Assembly (NCBI GenBank): GCA_023079485.1 | Contig: CM041115.1 | Coordinates: 47,148,156-47,212,155 of the forward strand | Direction of reading: 5' to 3' | Source of the DNA: Archilochus colubris | Lineage: Eukaryota > Chordata > Aves > Apodiformes > Trochilidae | DNA length: 64,000 bases | In this document: positions 24,905 through 62,263 of the stretch, piece after piece | Position numbering within the stretch: position 1 is the first letter of the stretch | How the letters are laid out: each line of letters opens with the position of its first letter | Translations under genes and position numbers: made by a program | Notes under the pieces: generated by a model | Database searches by the model: none | What the model was told of the DNA's origin: nothing | The model's input: only the letters and a program-made list of their open reading frames with translations

Positions 24905-25190
24905 AATCATAGAATCATAGAATTGGCTGGGTTGGAAGGGACCTCAGAGATCATCGAGTCCAGCCCTTGAACCACCGTTGTGGTTGCTAGACTATGGCAC
25001 TGAGTGCCACATCCAGTCTTTTTTTAAATATCTCCAGGGATGGAGAATCCACTCCTTCCCTGGGCAGCCCATTCCATTGCTTGATCACCCTCTCCATAAA
25101 GAAATTCTAATATCCAACCTAAACTTCCCCTGGCACAACTTGAGACTGTGCCCTCTTGTCTTGCTGAAAGTCGCTTGCCAGAGACTCGCA
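24905..25190 (-). mobile_element. CR1 LINE 3' end, minus orientation, right flank of MED18
   Basis: The plus strand begins GAATCATAGAATCATAGAAT, the inverted CR1 terminal repeat. It continues as the reverse complement of the 21742-21993 copy, including the mark 'ggcactgagtgccacatcca'. By eye the two copies are close relatives along about 250 bp and form an inverted repeat around MED18. Confidence 0.95.
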
Positions 25191-27590
25191 CTCCCCCTGG
25201 CTTAGTCTCTTTGTGACATGAGATTTTACAAGACAGGAGCTGAATGCTGTGTGCCATTCAGAGGGTGCAGTTTTCAGCACGGAGACACACAGAGCAGGAA
25301 GCACACGGCTCCTCCCTGCTGCAGGTCTGAAAGGAACTCAACTGCTAATTGGCATTCCAAGCTTTCTGAGTGGAAAGGCAAACACATCACAAGAGTGCTG
25401 ATGGTAATGTAATGGTGATTGGGAAATTCCACACGGAATTTCACGCAGACTAACTCCAGAAAAAGGAAACCAACTGGAAGGGTCCTAATTAAAGTTTTTA
25501 CACATAAAATGATGTGAGGTCCGACTTGTGACTTAGATCAGTGACTTCCAGCTATTGATTGGTTTAGGTTCTCAAAAATAACAGTAACTAATAGTTTTTC
25601 ATTATAATTAAACTTTAAAAACTGCAGCAATCCACATCACCAGCCTCTCGTTTGGGCTGCAGTGCATGCCTGTCAGAGGCAGGTGTGCAGAGGAGGAAAG
25701 CTTACTCCATCAAAGGGTTACAGCTGAAAAATCCTGACACTTCCAGGTGCCTGATGTTAAAAAAGTTTATCCCTTTCTTTTAACTAGGGAAATACACTTC
25801 TGTTGTCCCATGAAACTTTGCTTTTCTAGCTGAAGACTAAAGATAATTAATACTACTACTAGTCAGACACTGGTAAGTTGCATGGCATTACTGCAATTAA
25901 TTATTCATTATCTAGGGTCAAATTTCATTGCAGTTAGTTACACAGATAACTACAGAAATGCTCAGCCTCTCCTTACTGGAAGGTTTGTATTTTTTAAATT
26001 ACACAATGTATGGGACCAAGAATGTTACAAGTTTTTGTTTTGGGATATTTATTTTTGCCAGCTAAAGAGCTGCATTCTTAAAGGTCAGGGCTTCCCTCAG
26101 GACTTTATTTGTTGCAATTTATTACCCAAGGCCTGATGCAGCTGAGTTTAAGGTTTTTTTTGTTTGGTATGTGTGTTATTTCAAACTCATCCATCAGTCT
26201 TGCATACCTGTAAGGTTTCTACCTAGCTGATTACCACGTAAAAAGTAGACATCTCTGCATGGCAAATAAAGGTAGAAACGTTACTCATCAATTAAGCACC
26301 AGATGTTTCTGCTATGAAGAAAGTTTGCTCTACAGAAGCTCACATTGTTTCTTAAAAATTCCTCATACTTCAGATGAAGCCACAGGTTTAACTTCTGGCA
26401 CTTCCCAGTCATGAATATTCTTCTCATGGAAACTTCCACAATGTTCTTAATTCTGTGCAAATGAAGACAAGAGCTGATACACTTTGTAAATGCTCTGTGT
26501 TAACACTATACAAAAACATCCTTTAGCAAGCCTCTGATATGCTATCATAATCTGAAGTTGGTTAAAAGGCAAATTATTTAATATTTCTCCAAAGCACTGA
26601 AAGTTAAAAATAAATACAAACCAGGTTTTTTCTTCATAATTTTTAATAGTTTTCACTTTTAAATACTGGTTTTAATTTTGTGATTGTAACATGGAAGAGC
26701 CAACTTCTTTTAATCTTTAAAACTTACCATTAGGATCATAAAGCTATTATAGAACAAACAGTTACACTCTACACACTCAAGGTACTCAAAAATATGATTC
26801 ATGTTTTAAGTCTGTAGATGAACAGTGGCAATTCAAATACAGCGTTATCTGTACAACTTGACAAAAATACAGGTGGACAATCTGATTAAAGAGAATCCGC
26901 ACAACTTCGGATAAGCCAGCTCAGCCCAACTAAGCAAAAGGTAATTTTTTTTCCAAAGTGCATCACATTCTTCACAGATAAATTTGTCAAAATAAGGTGT
27001 TCATGTTCTCAGACAGGATAACAATGACCATCTCACTTTCATTCCTAAGGAAAATTCTATCAAGTAATTTCCTTCAGATCTAGTTTGGGAATGTTCAGAT
27101 TCTCCAAACAGACATTTAGAGAGTGGTATCTGATAGAGATGATTGCTGTGTACTCAGCCCTTCAAATTTGTTCATCTTATAAAAAAAACCCATTCCAGAG
27201 TCCAGAGCTACTTCTGCAGAGACCACCACAGATGTGTAAGTACTTCCGATCCATTAGCAGGAAGAAGCAAACTCAAGAGTGCACAGATAAGTGGCAGTGA
27301 CTGAAAAAAGGGATGGGCTCGTGAGACAGGGCAAATTTTATAAAACTGTAAAAACAAGATCCCTTCTAGAAAAAAGGATCTAGGGGCTACTTGCACACAG
27401 GCAATCTGAGAGGCCTAAGGAGAACTGCCTTTTTTAAATTTGTTCTTAAGGAGGTCAATTAAAACTGATTTCTCAATCTTGTGACTCCTTGCATATTCTT
27501 TAAGATGAGTCTTACAACTCCCATTGGGCCGGGCTAGCTGTAGTGAAGTACCAGTGCTTTTATCTGAAGGTAAAATGTATTCTTTACAAA
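25191..27590. other. Intergenic region between MED18 and CERT1
   Basis: AT-rich with no supported gene and no repeat family recognised beyond the CR1 at its left edge. The far 3' UTR of CERT1 may extend into the right part if a more distal signal is used. Confidence 0.55.
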
Positions 27591-29599
27591 CAGTATCTGT
27601 AGTGTAATTTTATTTACAGAATAAATCGCAAAAGTACATCATATTTAGTGCAAATGCAACTAATGATAGAAGTTTATATACTGCTTTGTAAACTTTCCAT
27701 ACATTTGTAAAATAAAGCTATCAAATTAAATTAATAAACTTGCCTGTGTTCCAACAATTACCAGAAATGGCAAATAAGGACTTAAACTCTTTATATTTTA
27801 GATCTATTTTTCGTTTTAAAGTTCCCATCAGTGGCTATGGTAGCATGAACAATTGCTTAGTTGATTGTAAAAAGATGAAGTACTTCTGAGGTATAAGATT
27901 TTTTTTTTTAACATTGCAATATAAAATGCTCACTGGTGATATAGTAAACATGTACAAATTTTCATCTTATTTGCCTTACTAGCATTACCATATAGGCACT
28001 TTTCTACATATTCAAATTAACAGAATAACTCTGTAATAAGGCATATTCCATGCACACTGTTAGAGAAAGGCAAATAAAGAGAGAAGAGTTATGGAGCATG
28101 AAATCTGCATGCATGTGTAATCGTGTGCTATGTACGACTTCATCTCTACAGAGCAGATGAACAGGTAGTTTTTCAGCACTCTGCAGATCACATTTAATCA
28201 TTTACCAAATCATCATTATGTTAGTATATTTCTTTTCAAGCACCTACCATACTATAAAGACTTTTATCTTTTTTGAAAAAAATATATCTGAAACCTTTTC
28301 CTCGAGATACACAGGTTAGTGAAACACTGAGCAGCCTCTCAAGAGTTTTCAACTATGGGACATATATAAAAGACCTCAAAGTCCGTACCAGTCTGCCACA
28401 GTCCTCTCCTAATGAGCATCTCCAGAATCAAAGGCAGGCACATATCTGACATTAGAATTCTCACAGCAACTAAAGGGAACTTTCCAATAAGAACTATGCA
28501 TCCTTATAGCTCCTCTGGATTTTTTTCTCAAGAGGCAAATAATTTTCTACATAAGCCTCACAGCACGGGTTTATTAACATGAGGAAAACACATGCAGGAT
28601 CTGAAAACAGTGTACTCAACCTCTTTCTGGACTGGGAATGTTGTCTTACATCGTCCACATTACTTCAATATATATTCTGGAGTACCTTCTCACAGCTTCA
28701 GGAAAGCTCTGGATATCATGCAAGAAAGCAGTCCACATATAGCATGAACAGATGACTTCCAGCTTTCAGGCAGTCTCTTGCGCTCACACAGAATCTTCCT
28801 AGATTTCTCTGGATCTGGATTTCTCTGTTTAATAACAAAAACTCTGTAGCACATATTACATAACTAAAAAATACAATAGAAATATAAAGATATCTGGAAA
28901 AAAATAAAGCTTTTCACACTCTTACTCCTTCAGAACCAAAGATCTTCATAAGAGTAAGACAATAGAAAGGCAAAGTCATAAGGATATCGACAGCCCTCAG
29001 TTATTAACTCACATTTTATATAACAAGATGATTCATTATAGAAACCAGCAGCAATGAACTATGATTATACAAAGCAAAACAAAACCTGCCAACGAGTCAC
29101 CTAGGCTTTACTCAAGTCCCTTCCTCCCCTCTCCTAAAACATCACACAGATTTTTGTGCATATAAAGCACATACAGTATGCTATAGGTGCATTTGTCTTT
29201 TGTGCTCTTTACACACACACAAAACCTGTGTGAGTATCTTAGGAAGGCTGACAGTGAAATTCTGCAAGCTGCTTAAAGTTCAAGCAGTAATCCATGTTGG
29301 TGATTCAAAGTTGTACAGTGTTCTTCCTCTTCTAAAGCAAGCAAATAAAAATAGACTCATATACATGTTATCATTACATGTATTTATAACTACACATTGA
29401 TTCAGCAAGAGAAGTCAGCAGGAGAGAGCTAGTGTTAAATATTCAGGCTCGTGATGTTGCAACACTTCTTCACTTCAGAATACAAAGCCGAGAACTTGGG
29501 CCATAAAAAAAGACTGTAGATCCTTCGTTCCAGCATGGAGTGCTCTATGCATGGTCATTTCTCCAACGTGGAATGTTCACCCAGTCTTGTTCTGATCAC
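27590..29599 (-). other. CERT1: CERT1 3' UTR exon (presumed exon 18)
   Basis: On the minus strand a strong pyrimidine tract followed by TTTGTAG ends at 29600, so the exon starts at 29599 with TGATCAGAACAAGACTGGGT. This joins the donor at 30736, nine bases after the stop codon. It is AT-rich with no ORF. The 3' limit rests on the AATAAA at 27609. Splicing here is inferred from the two good splice sites and from vertebrate CERT1 having an 18-exon form. Confidence 0.6.
27609..27618 (-). terminator. Candidate CERT1 poly(A) signal overlapping a Pumilio site
   Basis: On the minus strand the sequence reads TGTAAATAAAAT. AATAAA (27609-27614) overlaps the Pumilio element TGTAAATA (27611-27618). It would give a 3' UTR exon of about 2 kb. 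Another AATAAA on this strand is at 28570-28575. Use of either is unproven. Confidence 0.4.
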
Positions 29600-30736
29600 T
29601 ACAAACAAGCAAAGACAAAAAATACCGAACTGAAAAATTTACAATAAATGGGAAAACAAGAACTTGCGAAACAGCTTAAATTGTATAAGCACTGATAAGA
29701 TGTTTGAACTGCTGACTCTTGACAGCTTTGCTCTTAATGGTTCACCTACATTAGTTCTCTAAGAATATAAAATTAAGTCATTAGTTAGTCATTAGTGTGA
29801 GTCATTACAGGGCTACCTCTTACCAAAGAATCAAATGACTAAGGCATTTGGAGTCTGACATAATAAATAGAACCAGAGGTACTCTGTGTCATACATAGAA
29901 AAAACAATAAAAACTCATTTCCAGATCTTCTGTAATACTAGAAGTACCAAATAGAATTCAATGACTTGACAGTGGTTACACATAATCGAATATACATAGC
30001 AGGAGTCTACATAACATGCATTAAGTAAAGCTTTACTTAGCACTAAGGTTTTTGTCTGAGAGGTTCAAGCAGCCGCAGAAATCATCAATAAATCATTTTT
30101 ATGGCATATTATCATTCAGATGTTAAAATAATTTTAGATTAGTCCAATGACCTATACTACTAAAATATATCCACTGACTTCAGGAAGTGTATGTAAATAC
30201 CTTTTCTTAAGTTCACCACTAAGGCCTTTAAAATACACCAATAATTGAAAATGGTTTGCCTGAAAAGTTCTATTAATAGGAATCCTAAACCAAAACTAAT
30301 CTGTCAATATGAACTTGACCCCCACAGTATTCTATCAAATATGCTACTATAAGGAGAAGTTAAGATATCAGCGCCTTATGAGGCTCTAGAGATACTTCAG
30401 TATTCACTCTTTTCAGAGAAAGTGTTAAACGCCTGTGATAGGTGAGAAAAATACTTCATCCTTTTACACTTCTACATAAATTAGACAGGTGAGCAAAAAC
30501 TTACAAGATAAACTAGTAGAACACCACAAAAGCAAATCCTTGATAATTTGTACAGTCCTTATTTTTCATGCTGATAATACACACTGACTATATAAATGTT
30601 TTAAAAAGTATATTGCATACAGATACTAAAAGTAAGCACTGAATTTATGTTAATCATATGACATTTCAAGACTACATACTTCTGTTTGGCCTTAAGTTTA
30701 CAACAGTGAATCAAAAAAAAGCAAAAAAAAGCATAC
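29600..30736 (-). other. CERT1 intron within the 3' UTR
   Basis: The donor TAGCAG|gtatgc sits nine bases after the TAG stop, and the acceptor with a long pyrimidine tract ends at 29600. The 1.1 kb between is AT-rich with no other notable content. Confidence 0.6.
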
Positions 30737-30745
30737 CTGCTAACA

Positions 30746-54340
<23,595 letters not shown>

Positions 54341-57300
54341 TTAAAGTGCTGAGGCTTTTATTAAAATAAGAAATTGTGAAGAAAGATTAATGCAATTTAC
54401 TCTGAAACCAGTCCATTTGTTTCTTGTCAGGAAGCAGCAAGGCTTAATAACTCAGAGTGTGCCTGCATATTTGAGATACAGCACTTGTAAAGTGATGGAT
54501 ATTTTTTGATATTATAAAGACTTGTACAAATTAATTACACACAAACTTATGTTGGGACAACGTTCCATTATTTGGGTTTATGTAATCACTACCAAGCAAT
54601 TTACACCTAACAACCAAAACCCTATAGCACTCTACAATAATTAACATGGTTCATCTTGAAGACAATCTGCCTTTATCAGTCCTTCCAATCATCCAAATAG
54701 TGACATTTTATTTTTTAAAAAAAGAAATCAGAAAAAAATTACTGCTACCAGACTGCTGGGTTTGGTTTTCCCCCCCTCTTTTGTTCCAGGCTTTTTTTGC
54801 AAAATTCTTTATACTAGACTGAAATTACTTTTTTACAAGTAGCAAGAGTTTACATAAAGTAATGTGAGATAATTAAAGAGGGAGAAGATAACCCTATCTT
54901 TCTTCAAATAACAAAGATCTAAGTTTGAGAAATTTCCTCACATACGGAACAGAAGCATACAATGAGGAGCTGGAGGAAAAATATTTCCCTAAAAAATATT
55001 TCCCTAAATGTCAATGTAGATGGCCTGTGCCTGGCAAAGAAAAAAAACCCTGGCAAAGACTATGAACCTAAGAAATGTCTCAGAGTAATATTTGAAGTAC
55101 TGGAGATGGATGACTTTGATCAAGTAGAGAGTGACAATATTGTGATGAGACTCTTGACAGAAATAAGAAATTCTGCAGTAGCACTGAAATTCAGATGGGG
55201 CAGGGACAGGGGAATGACAGATCAAACAAGCAATGATACAGTTCTGACTGTTGTACTTTTCATTGGAAACAAAGCCTGGCTTTGGGAAGGCAGAAGAATA
55301 ATGATAAATTAAGATGCAAATAAACTGAAACAAGGAGACAGAATAAAAGTTTGAAACATTGGTAAAACAGGCAGATTTGGGCAATACTGCAATGTGTCTA
55401 TGTTTAGATTACAAATGAGCAGCAGCAGAAAACCCCATTTTTAGAACACTAACAGATGATAGGACTGAAAAGAAAAATATTAGTCCCAGAGAGTTGTCAA
55501 CATAATTCCTGGATGAACATGATTGAACAAGAACACCCATCAAAACCAAATGAAGAGAGACCCAAGAACCATTTCTATCTGGCCCATATATAGAGTGAAG
55601 TGGAAGGAAAAAAAAGCATCAAGGAAGCAGAAAAGAAACAAGATGAGCACCAAAAGTAGGAGTGGAATTGAAAAATCAGTATGACCAAGAAATGCAAGTG
55701 TCATTAGAAAAAGGTACTATAAAAGTCAAGAGATCAACAACTTAAAATTACAAAAGGACACTTGGAAATTCAAAGATTTAGGAATACACATCTTAAGTCC
55801 ACTGCTTGACTTACACAAAAAATTAGCACAAATACAACTTATCTGTACTAGCAGAAATAGAAGTATGTGTTTAACTTATGTTAGTGTCTCACTAATGGCT
55901 TAGTGAGAAATGACAGAACACAAGACAGTTTCCTTATTAAGACACACTATAAGGACATTAATAATTTAGTAATTTCCTCTGTAAGTCATTCATTTAAAGC
56001 TATTTTATACTGAGCAAGAGTCCTAGAAAAATAATTACATAAGTGTAGCAACCACAGTGCTATAAGCTCTGGTTTTTATGAATTAGACCTACTCGTTTGG
56101 AAGTTTGGCTTTAAAATACCTATTGGAATAGGCTTTTTAAATAAAAACATTCACTTTGGACACATGGGGCTTTTTATGATATCAGATCAAGTTTTAAGGA
56201 GCATACTGCATTTTGTTGTGTATTGGGATATTGGATCACAATTTTAATTGCAATGCAATTTAGTGCAAAAATTATACCTTAACTAACTCACTGGGTTGTA
56301 ATTCTATAAGAGTATAGAAGAAGCCAAACAATGAAGCTTTGATGAGTTTTTTCTCCTGTAGTCAAGTAATGGCTTTTGTCTCTTTTTGTGGACTTTCAGT
56401 CCTCCAAAGGCTTGACAAGTAAAACCTGAGTAGGTAAGGGAATAAAAGGATATTTGACAAATAAGAATTCTGAGCATACAGTCACTCTGTTTTAGAAGTG
56501 CTTAATGAGCATAAACCTCAAAAGGATATAAGAGTCACACAACACTAAAGCATGAAACACTTAAGATTGCCTCCAAATACAAATCTAAAACATTTCACGG
56601 TTTTACTGGCAATTTAAGTGTTTATTTAATCACATGATGCATATTAGGATGACTCTGTGCATTTACTACAGTCCATTTGACAGTGAGGACTACTATTTTT
56701 TTTTGTCAATGGGGACTACTATTTTTTTCTCCAAGTTGTACACACTAGAAAGAAGGTAAAATTTCATTTCAATAAGATATGATTTAATGAGCAGATCAAT
56801 TTTAGAATGTAGCCAAAATATCCATTGCATTTTTTATCCAGAGCATTTTTAACCAACTACAGCAAACGTCCTATGATTGCTTTACCCTTTAAATGAGAAA
56901 GATACACCTATGCAAAACTTACATTTAAGCTTGGGAAATGAAATTTCTGAATTTCTGTATCTGAAGACTTAAAAATACTAATCTAGAACTTTAAATAATA
57001 AATGTAATCCTAGAAAATCTGGTTATTTATAGTCTACATTCAAAGCCAACCCTTTTCTTTCAATATTACTCAGTCACTGCTCTGTTAATTTAGTTGACAA
57101 AATAAGACCTGAGGATGTAAGAAATATAACTTCTTTCCATATCAGTACGTAAGCTCAATTTTTTAGAAGTACCTTTTCAGCAGTATATCTGACTGCCATT
57201 TATGTTTGTGATTAGAAATTCCACTAAACAGTTTATTGGCACTTCAGTATCATATACACGTGTGTGCAGCTATCAGCTTGCAAACTCTACTAACAAAAAG

Positions 57301-58320
57301 GTGCTATATAGAAAGCCTTAAAGCAGTTTTAGCTTTTTGCAACTAAACAGCAAATTCAGCAGATGGAACAGCAGGTCAAACAGCACACAACACAGATCCA
57401 AAGCATGTGCATTTACAGATCACACTGACAAACGGTGTCAGACTTACGTTTTAACAGCCGTGGGGAAAAATACAGAAATTACATCAAGAATACTTATTTG
57501 TCAGAAGAAACAGAAAGCAAGTATTCTTTTGCAACTGGTGGGGAGACAAGCCATCCCGCTGAGGGCAGAGGGATGGAAGCAGCTTAACACAAACAATGAG
57601 AGCATGCACCATGCAAAGCCCCACCATTCTACCACCGCAACACCTGAACGAGAGCAGGTCACTGCCGCATTTGTGTCTTGCAAAGCAGATCATCCTTAGC
57701 TATTCACTGCATAAATGCTCAGTTACATTGAGAAGCGAACTGGTGACACAAGCTTCTTCTGGTTGCACAGTTTTTTAAACTTTCCAGGATAAAAAGCGGA
57801 AAAGCATGTAGAGTCCATATGATAGACGCCAAGAGTCTCTGCTTAGAAGCGATGTGACTTGCAGAAGCTGTACCAATTCACACCGCCAAGCATTAACACT
57901 AAATTACCATGCTCAGTATACAGGCGCAGTCCTTTGGCATTCCACGCATTCATCACTGCTTCCCCGATACACTAAAAGTAGCATCTGTGAGTACACTGCA
58001 ACACCTTCAGCTTTCTAAGGCGCTGCACAAAATCCATTATTCCTTTCAAACTGCTTTTTTGTTATGGCAGACAAGAGGAAAAAGCAACATGATCCAAAGC
58101 CTTATGTGATTTTAATTTTTTTTTTTTTAAACTGGAGCAGGTGCTGGTGTCAGCAATGCAAAAACGTCAGCAAGGCTGTTTTCAGTAAAATGGCCAAGTA
58201 TTCGCAGAATCACGTTGCAGACCTCCATTACAGCTCACACTGATCTGCCAGCTAAGGATTTCCTAAAGTAGGTCAGTAATACTCTCGAGTAAAACACAGA
58301 CTCATGGGAAAGCTCACATA

Positions 58321-58385
58321 CTTAAAAAAAAAAACCAACAAAAAACACAAACCAAAACCCACCTAACAACAAAACAACCACAACA
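58321..58385. repeat. A/C-rich low-complexity stretch
   Basis: A run of A followed by irregular AAC/AAACC units. Confidence 0.65.
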
Positions 58386-61300
58386 TAGAGCAAATTATGC
58401 TCCCGTGTCTTAAAAGAATTATTTTTATTTTGTCTCAGTTTAATAGCAGTCATGCACTTCAGTGTACCTTTGTCCACCAAGGCAGGTATTTTCAGTTAGC
58501 ATTATAAATTTATTGTTTTATGTAACACAAGCAGCAGGCAGCTCCTCCCCTTAAAGCACGCAACTCACCCTAGGAGGTGATGAAGCAGGCATTAGGATAC
58601 AGGGACTCTATTCACATTCTCTGCAGTATTTCTGAAAAAACCTACTGAAAAAACCTAAAATATCAAACCACAACATCTTATGAAAGAATGCAGGAATAAA
58701 TAAATTAAAAAAAAAAAAAGCAAAATAAAAGAGCTGGACGGTACTAGGAAAGAGTTGGTAGAGACGAGGCAGACAAGCTCTGCAAAATTTTCTGTGTTCT
58801 AAGGGGAATTTTCAGATTTGCAGCAGATGTTTCAACATAGACTTGAAGAAGCAATATTGCTAGGATGAGCCAAGGAAGATGGCTGGCAAGAGATGGCTTC
58901 AGACAGCAAGAACACCGCTAAAAGTGGAAATTAACTATTTTATTTTCTGTCACTTGCACATAACTGGTTAATTAGCTCCTCACTTCCATTTAAAGTGGCA
59001 GTGCTCAAAAACTTCACTATGGGTGCTTAAAGACTAGGAGGATCTTTGTTTGTAGGGGTCCTTCTAGCCTATGGTGAGTATCTTGGTATGCTAACAACAA
59101 ATAAATTAATGGGATGTTAATGTGATAAATCCAATTACCCAGTGATTTCTACCCAGTGCTCAAGCCTGTGTCAATATAAGTTGTGGGGAATACTTTCTCC
59201 CATCCCTTTCATCTATCTTGCAAATCTGTCTCAAGAATGGACTGTTGGAACATGTCTTTCTCTAATTGGCATCTGTTTTTTCCTCTAATTCTTGCTGTTT
59301 AACTATTAAGTAAGCTTTGTCTTTATTGTGTCTCTCCTGTTCTCTTTCCTGTGATTTTTTTCCCCTCAAATCTTACTTATTTCAATTAATAACTGATATC
59401 ACAGGCTGAACAGACACCACAGGCACTACAGGTAGAGCAGTCTAGGATGCATTTCTGAAAATTGAAGTTAAAAATACAATTAGAATGTGTCTGCAAGTCT
59501 GATTCTAAAATTGTTCTATAGTCACCAACAGTGGAAATTTCAAAAGGTTTCAAAAAACAGGTAGTTACTAGCAAGAAGGCTGAGATGGGAATTTCACCAT
59601 CCAGGCCATAGCAGCTGGATGATGACCTCTGTGCCTACAGCCCTCCAAAGCACAGGTAGAGAACTGTAAACATGTTTTTCCTCCAGCAGTAATAGATGTT
59701 GCAGTTCCATAGTAAATAAGCATACTATATGTACAGGAGAAAAGCCAACATGAATTCTGAGTTGAAAGTCAGGAATAATAAGACAACAGAAAACAGAAAC
59801 AATAGCAATATAGCCCTAGGACTATTGTAAACACTACACTCACTTGTCCATCAAAGTAACAATTATATTTTGAGTCTTCTCAAAATCCATATGCTTTTGG
59901 TAACTCACCTGTGTTGCTAGCACACAATAAACCTTTAGCAGCTGCAGAAGCTAGAGTAGTACACAGACTGATATACCTTGGAACATCACACAAATCATTG
60001 CAGAGAGCAGAGAACACAGACTGGGAAGAAACAACTTAAGGCAAATGAATGGCCTTTGCATATTTAACTACACAGATGTGTACTGCTTCTCCATGAACTC
60101 TCTTCACTGTTAACATACATGGGAAAACCACTCAAATATTATAACGTCTTTAAACGCTAATTTTCCACAAAAACTGCATAGGAAGAGGTGGGTGCTGCAA
60201 AAGCAGAATGAAGAACAGCCAGGATGCCAAGTAGGATAGCACCCAAGAGCCTTTACCACCCTGTTCCTCAAGCTTGGAAACCACTGTATGGAAGTGGGAT
60301 TTTAGTAATGACTTAGTAATGAAGCTAAAGCAGCTTGCACTGCTGGGCCACAAGGCTATAGTAAGATTGGGAAGAGGCTACATTTGTGCCTTCTATGAAT
60401 CTGGGCTTCCATGAGAGAAACAAGTTAAGATCTGCAGAGTTACACAAGAACTAGGAATCTCCATACTCCTATTAGACACTGTCAGGAAAAGTACTGGTGC
60501 TCTGGCCTCAGCTCCCAATGCAGTGAGTCTTCTTACTTGCTTTTATGCTTTGAAAGCTAGTGGGAATGGTAATATATTTTAAAGAAGGAATTTATTCAAA
60601 TACATAGTGTTCGAACTTGGTTAAGTAACATTCTTGTGCAACTGTGCCTTTAAAAGTAAGAACAGTTCTGACTCTAAACACTTGCCAGATCATTCTACTT
60701 AATAGCTATACAACATTACGTAATAGTTAAGTTTCATCTCATAGTTATATTAAACATTATTACATCATAATTATGTACAAAGTTCAAAAGGGAGTGTTAC
60801 CAAGGATGATGCACAAGTGCCAGCTTCGAGGAGAAACCCCGCTAAGACTGAGTGCAGAAACCACATGGCTCCTACCAGTGGTCACCAGGGCTGCATTCAC
60901 CCTTAACATACCTCTACATATATGTTTCTTATCCTTCAAAGTGCAGGTAAGGCAGGATTGACTCTTACCACACTTGCTTGGGTTTTCTTGAACCTATTTA
61001 AGGTAGCAAAGTATTATATTAATATCACTTCTCCATAGAAGTGGAAAAACACATTCACAATCAGTGTTACACTGAAGAACCTTGGGGTAATGACCATAAT
61101 GGGATTTCAAAGGAGAGACCATGGCTAAAAAGCCAAGGGTTTTTTTCACCTTTGTGGAAAGTTACTCGCAAATCTGAGCCTTTTCTGGTCCAGACATTGA
61201 GAAGCTTGCACTTTGCTTATTCTGAAGAAAAACTTTTATTTCAGGAAACTCTAGAATTTGAAGTACAGGAGCAGGCAAGGTTTTACTAGTCCAAGAAAAA

Positions 61301-61669
61301 AGGGACTGCAAAAGGTTGCACTGCAACACAGAACAAGTCCATCAGCGGGCTTTATCAATAAGGAAAAAAAACTATCAAAGCAAACGCTTCTGAAAAAAAA
61401 CCCACAAAGATCACTAAATCTCTTGATCACCCAGTGCAGCTATCTTGTCAGTGCTACACAGAGGAACATATTTTTTTCCTTCACCTAACCATCAGAATAC
61501 AAAACTGTACTGGATGCTTAGCATAGCCCCGAGTATGCAATAAGAAGCAAACACTGGAGGGTGAAGGAAGTTGGAGTTATCAGACAGAAAAATTTATATA
61601 AATGTTTGACAAAGGATTTAAGAAAAACTTACAACAAAATTAAAATTATCCTCACCAGTGATCAGGAGA

Positions 61670-62263
61670 AGAAACTGAATGTAAACAAGAAATCTGCAGT
61701 TGACACCAGGCTGGGAGTGAGTGTTGATCTGCTTGAGGGTAGAAGGCTCTATGAGGGACCTGGATGGGCTGTACCTGTCCAAGGCCAGTTGTATGAAGTT
61801 TAATATGGCCAAGTGCTGGGTCCTGCCCTTGGGTCACGACAACCCCCTGCAATGCTACAGGCTTAAGGAAGAGTGGCTGGAAAGCTGCTCTGAGGAAAAG
61901 GAGCTGGGACTGTTGATCAACACCCAGCTGAATATGAGCCAGCAGTGTGCCCAGGTGGCCACGATGGCCAACAACATCATAATTTGCATTAGGGACAGTG
62001 TGGCCAGCAGGACCAGGCACGTGACTGTCCCCCTGTATTAGGCACTGGTGAGGCCACACTTTGAGTATTGTGTTCAGTTTTGGGCCTCTCACTACAAAAA
62101 GGAAATCGAGGTGCCAGAGTGTGCTCAGAGAAGGGCAAGAAAGATGGTGAAGGGTCTGGAGAACAAGACTTACAAGGAGTGGCTCATGGAACTGTGCTTT
62201 TTTTACTGTGTTGAGAAGAAGGCTTAGACCTGATCACTGTCTACAGTGAGAAAGATATGATCT
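61670..62263 (+). mobile_element. CR1 LINE, C-terminal ORF2 remnant (copy A, left part)
   Basis: Readable fragments of the CR1 reverse-transcriptase tail include QQCAQVATMANN and IRDSVASR, then in DNA 'aggcactggtgaggccacac' and 'gtgttcagttttgggcctct'. The frame is broken by stops, so it is inactive. Orientation is opposite to CERT1. Confidence 0.88.
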
